64,000 nucleotides of DNA, taken from assembly GCF_002086155.1 (NCBI RefSeq), contig NZ_MVHE01000026.1:1-64000 (forward strand), read 5' to 3'. This document shows, one piece after another, positions 57,322 to 64,000 of the stretch; the first letter of the stretch is position 1; each line of letters begins with the position of its first letter. Made by a program: the position numbers and the translations under genes. The DNA comes from Mycobacterium angelicum (GTDB taxonomy: Bacteria; Actinomycetota; Actinomycetes; Mycobacteriales; Mycobacteriaceae). The notes beneath the pieces are model-generated. The model had not been told where the DNA came from, did not search any database, and saw nothing but the letters and a program-made list of their open reading frames with translations.

Positions 57322-58824
57322 GTGGTTGGCGCTTCTGGGTCCGATTTCGGGTCCATTTCCGGATCCGGCAGCCAGCGCCTGCCCACCCTGACCGAACTGC
57401 TATATCAGCTGGCAACCGGCAAGGTCACCTCCGCTGAGCTGGTCCGACGGTCCCTGCACGCGATCGACGTGAGCCAGTCCACCTTGAACGCGTTCCGCGT
57501 GGTACTCACCGAGTCTGCGTTGGCCGATGCGGCCGCCGCCGATCGACGCCGAGCAGCAGGTGACACCGCGCCGCTGCTGGGCATCCCGATCGCGATCAAA
57601 GATGACGTCGACGTTGCCGGAGTGCCGACGGCCTACGGGACCGAGGGGTACATCCGGCCCGCCGACCGTGACGCCGAGGTTGTTCGGCGCCTCAAGGCCG
57701 CCGGCGCGGTGATCGTCGGCAAGACCAACACCTGCGAACTTGGCCAGTGGCCGTTCACCAGCGGACCGGCCTTCGGGCACACCCGAAACCCCTGGTCACG
57801 CCGGCACACTCCGGGCGGGTCGTCGGGTGGCAGCGCGGCCGCGGTGGCCGCCGGCCTGGTTACCGCCGCGATCGGTTCCGACGGCGCCGGCAGCGTGCGA
57901 GTCCCGGCGGCCTGGACGCACCTGGTGGGCATCAAACCGCAACGCGGCCGCATCTCCACCTGGCCGTTGCCGGAGGCCTTCAACGGCATCACCGTCAACG
58001 GCGTGCTGGCGCGCACGGTCGAGGATGCGGCGCTGGTACTGGACGCCGCGTCGGGCAATGTCGAGGGAGACCTGCACAAGCCGCCGCCGCTGACGGCGTC
58101 GGACTACGTCGGCATCGCACCGGGCCCACTGAAGATCGCACTGTCCACGCGGTTCCCGTACACGTTTTTCCGGGCGAAGCTGCACCCAGAGATTCTGGCC
58201 GCGACCCAGACCGTGGGCGAACAGTTGGAGCTGCTCGGCCATACCGTGGTGAAGGGCAATCCGGATTACGGCGTGCGTCTGTCGTGGGACTTTCTCGCCC
58301 GGTCCACCGCCGGTCTGCGGGAGTGGGAAGAACGGCTGGGCGACGAGGTCGCCTGGGACCCCCGCACGCTGACCAATTTCCGGACCGGCCACGTGCTGGG
58401 CCAGGCGATCCTGCGCAGCGCTCGCCGGCATGAAGCCGCCGACCAGCGTCGGGTGGGCTCGATCTTCGACATCGTCGACGTGGTGCTGGCGCCGACGACC
58501 GCGCAACCGCCGCCGCAGGCACGCGCATTCGACAAGTTGAGCGGCATCCAAACCGACCGCGCCATGATCGCGGCGTGCCCGGGCGCATGGCCGTGGAACG
58601 TGCTGGGCTGGCCGGCCATCAGCGTGCCGGCCGGCTTCACCTCCGACGGTCTGCCCATCGGCGTGCAGCTGATGGGACCGGCCAACAGTGAGGGAATGCT
58701 GATATCGCTGGCCGCCGAACTGGAAGCCCTCAGCGGCTGGGCGACCAAACAGCCGAAGGTGTGGTGGAACACCGGCAACAACACGCCCCCGATCCACACG
58801 GTGCCCTCTCCACCGCGACGTTAA
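57322..58824 (+). CDS. amiA2: Amidase, amidase-signature family
   Basis: A 500-residue amidase with the Ser-cisSer-Lys triad: Lys in IPIAIKDDVDVAG, and the serine-rich TPGGSSGGSAAAVAAG followed by GSDGAGSVRVPAA. It hydrolyses an unidentified amide. GTG 57322 corresponds to the start of M. tuberculosis AmiA2 (Rv2363). Its stop codon overlaps the era stop on the other strand (TTAA). Confidence 0.93.
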   Translation: MVGASGSDFGSISGSGSQRLPTLTELLYQLATGKVTSAELVRRSLHAIDVSQSTLNAFRVVLTESALADAAAADRRRAAGDTAPLLGIPIAIKDDVDVAGVPTAYGTEGYIRPADRDAEVVRRLKAAGAVIVGKTNTCELGQWPFTSGPAFGHTRNPWSRRHTPGGSSGGSAAAVAAGLVTAAIGSDGAGSVRVPAAWTHLVGIKPQRGRISTWPLPEAFNGITVNGVLARTVEDAALVLDAASGNVEGDLHKPPPLTASDYVGIAPGPLKIALSTRFPYTFFRAKLHPEILAATQTVGEQLELLGHTVVKGNPDYGVRLSWDFLARSTAGLREWEERLGDEVAWDPRTLTNFRTGHVLGQAILRSARRHEAADQRRVGSIFDIVDVVLAPTTAQPPPQARAFDKLSGIQTDRAMIAACPGAWPWNVLGWPAISVPAGFTSDGLPIGVQLMGPANSEGMLISLAAELEALSGWATKQPKVWWNTGNNTPPIHTVPSPPRR

Positions 58825-59720
58825 AAGCCAAGCCGGCCAAGCTGTTTGGGGTCGCGTTGCCAGTTCTTGGCGACCTTGACGCGCAGGTCGAGGTAGACCT
58901 TGGTGCCGAGCAGTTTTTCGATTTGAGAACGCGCGGCAGTACCCACCTCCCGCAACCGGGCGCCACCTTTGCCGATCACGATGCCCTTCTGGCTGTCCCG
59001 CTCGACATACAGCACGGCGTGCACGTCGATCAGGTCGTCGCGGCCCTCCCGGGAATTGACCTCGTCGATGACGACGGCCAGCGAATGGGGCAGTTCGTCG
59101 TGCACGCCCTCCAGCGCGGCCTCACGGATGAGCTCGGCCATCAGCACTTCCTCGGGTTCATCGGTGAGCTCACCATCGGGGTAGTAAGCCGGGCCTGGCG
59201 GCAAGGCCTGGACTAGCACGTCGATCAAGACGTCTATCTGCTCACCGGACACGGCGGACACCGGGACGATATCGGCCGCGTCGCTGACCAGCTCGCTGAC
59301 CGCGTGCAGCTGAGCCACCAGCTTGTCTTTCGGCACCTTGTCGACCTTGGTGACGATCGCAACGAGCTTGGTCTTGGGCGCTATGGCCCGGATCTGCTCG
59401 ACGATCCAGCGGTCGCCGGGACCGATCGCCTCGTCCGCCGGGATGCACAGGCCGATGATGTCGACCTCGGCGTAGGTATCGCGGACAAGGTCGTTGAGCC
59501 GCTTGCCCAGTAGCGTGCGCGGCCGGTGCAGGCCGGGAGTGTCGACGAGAATGATCTGAAAATCGTCGCGGTGCACGATGCCGCGGATGGTGTGCCGGGT
59601 GGTCTGCGGCCGCATCGAGGTGATGGCGACTTTCGCGCCTACCAGCGCGTTGGTCAGAGTCGACTTGCCGGTGTTGGGCCGGCCGACCAAACACACGAAA
59701 CCGGAACGGAATTCGGTCAC
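58821..59720 (-). CDS. era: GTPase Era
   Basis: A 299-residue GTPase: G1 GRPNTGKST, G3 DTPGLHRP, G4 TKVDK, and a C-terminal KH domain with GKGGARLREVG. It binds 16S rRNA and acts in 30S maturation. GTG 59720 with GAGGTG upstream matches the known mycobacterial start (TEFRSGFVCLVGRPN). It lies in a run with Rv2365c, Rv2366c, ybeY and phoH1 on the same strand, all linked to RNA/ribosome maintenance. Confidence 0.96.
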   Translation of the reverse strand: MTEFRSGFVCLVGRPNTGKSTLTNALVGAKVAITSMRPQTTRHTIRGIVHRDDFQIILVDTPGLHRPRTLLGKRLNDLVRDTYAEVDIIGLCIPADEAIGPGDRWIVEQIRAIAPKTKLVAIVTKVDKVPKDKLVAQLHAVSELVSDAADIVPVSAVSGEQIDVLIDVLVQALPPGPAYYPDGELTDEPEEVLMAELIREAALEGVHDELPHSLAVVIDEVNSREGRDDLIDVHAVLYVERDSQKGIVIGKGGARLREVGTAARSQIEKLLGTKVYLDLRVKVAKNWQRDPKQLGRLGF

Positions 59721-59793
59721 GCCGGGCACCTCGCCGAACGTGCGCTCAGCGCGACTTTGCGCGCGATTTTTGACTCTGAGTACACGCTCGGCG

Positions 59794-60135
59794 TCATAGC
59801 GGGTTGCCTGCACGGTCGGTGACGATGATGGCGGCCGAGGGTGCCAGCTCCTTCACCGCGGCAACGCCCGGGTCGTCCTGGGAGCCGGCCACGAGTACCG
59901 CCGCTTCCAGGCCGGTCGCCCCGCTGGACGCAGCCGCGGCCACCGCGGCTTGCAGGCCGGTGAGTTCGAGGGCCGAAAGACTCACCGGGGCAGCCGCATA
60001 CGTGCGTCCGTCGACGTCGCGCACCGCGGCGGCACTGGCGGCTTCGGCCCGCGCCATCGCCGCGCGCGCCAGGATCACCAGCTTCGCGTCCTCGTCGGCC
60101 AACCGGTCAGTCACGATGAGCCGCCTCGCTGCCAT
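59794..60135 (-). CDS. Cytidine deaminase-like small protein (Rv2365c-like)
   Basis: A 113-residue protein resembling the C-terminal half of the cytidine deaminase fold (LTGLQAAVAAAASSGATG; ELAPSAAIIVTDRAGNP) but without the HAE and PCxxC zinc motifs, so it is probably not a deaminase. ATG 60135 fits Rv2365c; GTG 60147 is also in frame. It overlaps the upstream CBS-protein gene by 29 bases. Confidence 0.82.
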   Translation of the reverse strand: MAARRLIVTDRLADEDAKLVILARAAMARAEAASAAAVRDVDGRTYAAAPVSLSALELTGLQAAVAAAASSGATGLEAAVLVAGSQDDPGVAAVKELAPSAAIIVTDRAGNPL

Positions 60136-61411
60136 TCGGAGAGTCACCGACCGGACTCAGCAGCACCGTGCCGATCCGCACCCGGCCGCGGTGATCGGGG
60201 CCGCCCTCGGCGTGCATCCGCAGCCCATGGGTGACCACCTCGGCGCCCGGCAGTGGCACGCGGCCCAGTTCCAGAGCCAGCAGTCCACCTACCGTGTCGA
60301 CGTCGAGATCATCATCGAATTCCATGCCGTACAGTTCGCCCACATCCTCGATCGGCAGTCGCGCGGATACCCGGAAACGGTTGTCGCCCAAGTCTTCTAT
60401 CGGCGCGGTCTCGGCTTGGTCGTATTCGTCGGCGATCTCGCCGACTATTTCTTCGAGCACGTCTTCGATACTCACCAGGCCGGCTATCGCGCCGTATTCG
60501 TCGACCAGCATGGCCATGTGGTTGCGGTCGCGCTGCATCTCACGCAGCAGCGCGTCCAGCGGCTTGGAGTCCGGCACGAACACCGCCGGGCGCATCACCT
60601 GCGCGACCGTGGTTTCCCGGCCGCGGTCGTTGGAGCAAACCGTTTGTTGCACAAGGTCTTTCAGATAGACCACGCCCAGGATGTCGTCCACGTTCTCGCC
60701 GATCACCGGGACGCGGGAATGTCCGCTGCGCACCGCAAGGTTCATCGCCTGGCTGGTTGATTTGTCACTTTCGATCCAGACCATCTCGGTGCGCGGCACC
60801 ATCACCTCGCGGGCGGGGGTGTCGCCGAGTTCGAAGACCGACTCGATCATCCGGCGCTCGTCGGCGGCGACGACGCCGCGCTGCTGGGCCAGGTCGACAA
60901 CCTCGCGCAATTCGATCTCGGATGCAAATGGCCCGTTGCGGAAGCCGCGGCCCGGGGTGAGTGCGTTACCCAGCAGCACCAGCAACCGGCTGATCGGCAT
61001 CAGCAGCCACGAGATCACTTGCAGCGGAAGGGCTGTCGCTAGTGCGATCGAGTAAGCGTTCTGGCGGCCGAGAGTCCGTGGCCCGACACCGATGACCACG
61101 AAGCTGGTCACCACCATGACGGCCGCGGCAACGAACAAGCCCCAATTCAACCCAAGGTTGTGCCGGAAAAAGACGACCAGCAGCGCGGTGGCGGTGATCT
61201 CGCAAACGATGCGCAGCAGCACCACCAGGTTGATGTAGCGGGGTCGATCGGTCATCACTTTGAGCAGCGGCTTGGCGCCGGGACGCCCGTCGCGCACCAG
61301 TTCTTGCACGCGGGCCAGCGAGACCGTACTGAAGGCGGCGTCGACCGCTGCGAATATTCCGCCCAGACCGATCAACATGATCGTGCCGAGCAGCTGAGGC
61401 AGGCCCGTCAC
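60107..61411 (-). CDS. CorC/HlyC-type membrane protein with DUF21 and two CBS domains (Rv2366c-like)
   Basis: The 434-residue protein has four N-terminal helices (DUF21, with AAVDAAFSTVSLARVQELV), a CBS pair (about 205-330; REVMVPRTEMVWIE, VIGENVDDILGVVYLKDLV) and a CorC_HlyC C-terminal domain. Family members handle magnesium or cobalt efflux. It overlaps ybeY by 4 bases, an arrangement also found in other bacteria. Confidence 0.93.
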   Translation of the reverse strand: MTGLPQLLGTIMLIGLGGIFAAVDAAFSTVSLARVQELVRDGRPGAKPLLKVMTDRPRYINLVVLLRIVCEITATALLVVFFRHNLGLNWGLFVAAAVMVVTSFVVIGVGPRTLGRQNAYSIALATALPLQVISWLLMPISRLLVLLGNALTPGRGFRNGPFASEIELREVVDLAQQRGVVAADERRMIESVFELGDTPAREVMVPRTEMVWIESDKSTSQAMNLAVRSGHSRVPVIGENVDDILGVVYLKDLVQQTVCSNDRGRETTVAQVMRPAVFVPDSKPLDALLREMQRDRNHMAMLVDEYGAIAGLVSIEDVLEEIVGEIADEYDQAETAPIEDLGDNRFRVSARLPIEDVGELYGMEFDDDLDVDTVGGLLALELGRVPLPGAEVVTHGLRMHAEGGPDHRGRVRIGTVLLSPVGDSPNGSEAAHRD

Positions 61412-61944
61412 GGCTGGTCGAAATACCTTGACTTATCCAGCAGTCGACGGTCCCGCTCGTTCTGCCGGTCGTGCTGGTAGGCCTCGACCTGCTCGGCTAC
61501 CCACTCCTCCAGCAACCGGTCCTGCAGGGCGAACATCTCCTTCTCCTCGTCCTGCTCACCGTGGTCGTAGCCGAGCAGATGCAGCACGCCGTGGATGGTC
61601 AACAGCGCCAGCTCATGGCCGAGACTGTGCCCCGCCGCGGCCGCCTGTTCGGCCGCGAATTCCGGGCACAGCACGATATCGCCCAGCATGGCCGGTCCGG
61701 GTTCGGGTGCGTCGGGGCGACCGCCCGGCTCGAGCTCGTCCATGGGAAAGCTCATCACGTCGGTCGGTCCGGGCAGATCCATCCAGCGCATGTGCAGATC
61801 GGCCATGGCGGCGGTGTCCAGCAGCACCATCGAGAGTTCGGCGCCGGGGTTGACGTCCATCTTGTTGATGACGAACCGAGCCACGCTGACGAGTTCGGCT
61901 TCCGAGACGTCGACGCCCGACTCGTTGGATACTTCGATGCTCAT
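61408..61944 (-). CDS. ybeY: Endoribonuclease YbeY (rRNA maturation factor)
   Basis: A 178-residue UPF0054 protein with the zinc motif HGVLHLLGYDH (H-x3-H-x5-H) near residue 115. It takes part in 16S rRNA 3'-end processing and ribosome quality control. It overlaps phoH1 upstream and the CBS-protein gene downstream by 4 bases each. Confidence 0.96.
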   Translation of the reverse strand: MSIEVSNESGVDVSEAELVSVARFVINKMDVNPGAELSMVLLDTAAMADLHMRWMDLPGPTDVMSFPMDELEPGGRPDAPEPGPAMLGDIVLCPEFAAEQAAAAGHSLGHELALLTIHGVLHLLGYDHGEQDEEKEMFALQDRLLEEWVAEQVEAYQHDRQNERDRRLLDKSRYFDQP

Positions 61945-62999
61945 CGGCGACTCCGGGCGTTCGACGCCCGCCGCGCCGCCCGGTTCATCCCCGACCCCGG
62001 CTCCTCGTACCGTGCATAGGCGTCGACGATCTCCGAGACCAGGCGGTGACGGACCACGTCCGCGCTGGTCAGCTCGGCGATGTGGATGTCGTCGATGTCC
62101 TCGAGGATGTCGACGGCCGCCCGCAGGCCCGACCGGGCGCCGCCTGGCAGGTCGACTTGGGTGACGTCGCCGGTGACGACGACTTTGGATCCGAAGCCAA
62201 GCCGGGTGAGGAACATCTTCATCTGTTCGGCCGTGGTGTTCTGCGCCTCGTCGAGGACGATAAATGCGTCATTGAGCGTCCGGCCGCGCATGTAGGCCAA
62301 CGGGGCCACCTCAATTACCCCGGCCGACATCAACTTTGGGATCAGCTCGGGGTCCATCATCTCGTACAACGCGTCATACAGCGGCCGCAGGTACGGGTCG
62401 ATCTTCTCGCTCAGCGTGCCGGGCAGAAAGCCAAGGCGCTCACCGGCTTCCACCGCGGGCCGGGTCAAGATGATGCGAGTGACCTGCTTGGTCTGCAAGG
62501 CGTTGACCGCCTTGGCCATTGCCAGGTAGGTCTTCCCGGTGCCGGCTGGACCGATCCCGAAAACGATTGTGTTGGCGTCGATCGCGTCGACGTAGCGCTT
62601 CTGGTTGAGCGTCTTGGGCCGGATCGTCTTGCCGCGGCGCGACAGGATGTCCAGGGTGAGCACTTCGGCCGGCGATTCGTTGCCGGTGCCGACCAGCATG
62701 GCGACGCTGTGGCGCACCACCTCAGGTGTGAGCGGCTGGCCGTTGGCCACGATCGCGACGAGTTCTGAGATAGCGCGTTCGGCGAGCGCGACGTCGGCCG
62801 GCTCACCCGACAGGGTGACGGTGTTGCCGCGCACGTGCAGAGCGGCGTTGAGGCTACGTTCCAGGGCCCGCAGATTTTCGTCGGCCGAGCCGAGCAAGCC
62901 CACGACGAGGTCGGGCGGAACATCGATGCTGCTGCGAACCTGAGCGTCGGCTTGCCGGACTACAGCGGTGTCAGCAGCGCGGGTCTCGCGGGGCGTCAC
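61941..62999 (-). CDS. phoH1: PhoH-like ATPase
   Basis: The 352-residue protein equals M. tuberculosis PhoH1 (Rv2368c) in length. It has an N-terminal KH-like region and a PhoH ATPase domain with Walker A GPAGTGKT and Walker B AFIVLDEAQNTT. It is an RNA-associated ATPase, encoded with ybeY in many bacteria. GTG 62999 is the first gene of the minus-strand series. Confidence 0.95.
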   Translation of the reverse strand: MTPRETRAADTAVVRQADAQVRSSIDVPPDLVVGLLGSADENLRALERSLNAALHVRGNTVTLSGEPADVALAERAISELVAIVANGQPLTPEVVRHSVAMLVGTGNESPAEVLTLDILSRRGKTIRPKTLNQKRYVDAIDANTIVFGIGPAGTGKTYLAMAKAVNALQTKQVTRIILTRPAVEAGERLGFLPGTLSEKIDPYLRPLYDALYEMMDPELIPKLMSAGVIEVAPLAYMRGRTLNDAFIVLDEAQNTTAEQMKMFLTRLGFGSKVVVTGDVTQVDLPGGARSGLRAAVDILEDIDDIHIAELTSADVVRHRLVSEIVDAYARYEEPGSGMNRAARRASNARSRR

Positions 63000-63201
63000 G
63001 TGGGTTCTAATGCCTGCTTTCTGGCCTGTCGGAGGTTGGAAGTCTCAGTTTAGCGCCGGTCAGTGACGGCGTCCCAAAGATTCGACCGCGGTGAGCGGGA
63101 TGCCCGGGCCGCCGCCCGGGCCGCACGGCGCGCCCGTATTCGACGGCGCTTTCGTGAGTTTCGCGGCTTTTCCCACACGGCGAATAGCCAGGAAAAGTCG
63201 C

Positions 63202-63207
63202 TATGCT
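63202..63207 (+). promoter_or_regulatory. -10 element for a leaderless transcript
   Basis: TATGCT ends 6 bases before ATG 63214, so transcription could start at the ATG; no ribosome site is present. Confidence 0.5.
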
Positions 63208-63213
63208 GCACCA

Positions 63214-64000
63214 ATGACCTCGACCACGGACCCGCGGCTTGCCGATGACGTGGAGATCGTTCGTCGAGTTCTCGCCCATGTCGACGGCGGGACCACCGAT
63301 GAAGGCGCTCCGTGGCGCGAGCCCGTGGAAAACTACTTGGACCCACACCGATTCGCTCAGGAGATCGACCTACTGCGGGCGATGCCAAGCGTGTTCGTTC
63401 CGTCCGCCGCTATTCCCAATCAGGGCGACCACGTCGAACGAGTGACCTTCGGGGTGCCGCTGTTCGCTGTGCGTGGGCACGATCAACGCGCTCGGGTATT
63501 CCGCAACGCATGCCGGCATCGTGGTTTCGCGCTGGTCGAGGACGCGGGGTGTTCCCACGCCCTGGTGTGTCGCTACCACGGCTGGACATATCGCCTGGAT
63601 GGCTCACTGGCGCACGTCCCGCACGCTGACGCTTTCCCCGATCTGGATATGGCGGCGCGGGGTCTCGTGGAAGTCCCGAGCTATGAGGTCGACGGGCTCA
63701 TCGTCATAGGTGCGACCTCTCCCGACGGCAACCGCGTGCCGAGACCCGATGCTGACGACGCGATGGCCTGGCTGACTAATGGGACAGCATGGCGAGACAA
63801 GCTGCTACCAATCGATGGGGTCCTGTCCGTCGAGTCCTATCAACTAGCCATCAATTGGAAGGTTCTTGTCGAGCAGTTCTTGGAGGGCTACCACATCCGG
63901 TGGACTCATAAGGAAACCCTTCCCCACCTGTACGACAACCTCACGGTGATCGAGACGTTCGGCCCGAATTCCCGTGTTACGTTCCCGTACTGCGAAATTG
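63214..64000 (+). CDS. Rieske non-haem iron oxygenase, alpha-type subunit (5' part)
   Basis: The 262 complete codons before the window edge show a Rieske [2Fe-2S] domain with CRHRG (about residue 98) and CRYHGW (about residue 117), then the start of the catalytic domain with the mononuclear iron site EGYHIRWTHKE. Such enzymes hydroxylate or demethylate aromatic or quaternary ammonium compounds with an electron-transfer partner, which is not seen here. The 3' end is outside the window. It is divergent from phoH1 and does not correspond to the gene order I know from M. tuberculosis. Confidence 0.9.
   Translation, partial: MTSTTDPRLADDVEIVRRVLAHVDGGTTDEGAPWREPVENYLDPHRFAQEIDLLRAMPSVFVPSAAIPNQGDHVERVTFGVPLFAVRGHDQRARVFRNACRHRGFALVEDAGCSHALVCRYHGWTYRLDGSLAHVPHADAFPDLDMAARGLVEVPSYEVDGLIVIGATSPDGNRVPRPDADDAMAWLTNGTAWRDKLLPIDGVLSVESYQLAINWKVLVEQFLEGYHIRWTHKETLPHLYDNLTVIETFGPNSRVTFPYCEI

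Overview
The window is GC-rich mycobacterial DNA. PE_PGRS, PPE, PPE-MPTR and ESX genes, Tat-exported phospholipases C, uppS and a long run of genes in Mycobacterium tuberculosis order (by my recollection, Rv2319c to Rv2368c with gaps) point to a slow-growing species close to, but not within, the M. tuberculosis complex. I could not run a similarity search, so Rv equivalences rest on recognising protein sequence, length and gene order.

Layout. 1-552 is the 5' part of a PE_PGRS gene. 1320-6651 (-) is a tight operon: fused two-ATPase ECF-type protein, EcfT-like membrane protein, amino-acid permease and tandem universal stress protein; the rocD-type genes that sit here in M. tuberculosis are missing. 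A MarR regulator is divergent, with a palindrome between. 7270-14140 holds an Rv1747-like FHA-ABC protein whose ligand and ATP motifs are degenerate, a phytase-like lipoprotein coupled to a VIT/CCC1-type transporter, an ICMT-like methyltransferase and an acyl-CoA oxidase-like flavoprotein. 14143-22874 is a nitrate and carbon block: narK1, lppP, a 1383-residue molybdopterin nitrate reductase fused to a flavodoxin/FAD/NADPH reductase, a decayed partial copy of that gene, and mez.

22970-29989 is the most distinctive part: two divergent sulfur units. On the minus strand a family 2 (SrpI/MMP-I-like) encapsulin shell gene overlaps a SufS-type cysteine desulfurase that has a 226-residue repetitive N-terminal extension, the expected cargo. 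On the plus strand a leaderless 24-codon ORF ending in six consecutive cysteine codons precedes a TQXA-domain protein, cysK1, cysE, a ThiX-like thioredoxin and a DUF4395 membrane protein. The uORF has the form of the known cysteine-responsive attenuators of mycobacteria. The TQXA protein has Ser where the thioester Cys is expected and contains no cysteine at all.

30072-37203 carries small hypothetical genes, tRNA-Asn, dnaG, dgt and the Rv2345-like TPM protein. 37366-52491 is a secretion/virulence region: an ESX pair, Rv2348c-like gene, plcC-plcB-plcA each with the same bipartite upstream element, a Sap/GAP-family membrane protein, a PPE38-like/ESX/PPE38-like block and two tandem PPE-MPTR genes sharing a 569-bp identical 5' block. 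The two ESX pairs encode identical proteins from clearly different DNA. 52577-62999 is conserved housekeeping (glyS, smtB-zur, Rv2360c, uppS, recO, amiA2, era, Rv2365c, Rv2366c, ybeY, phoH1). A Rieske oxygenase gene starts at 63214 and runs off the end.
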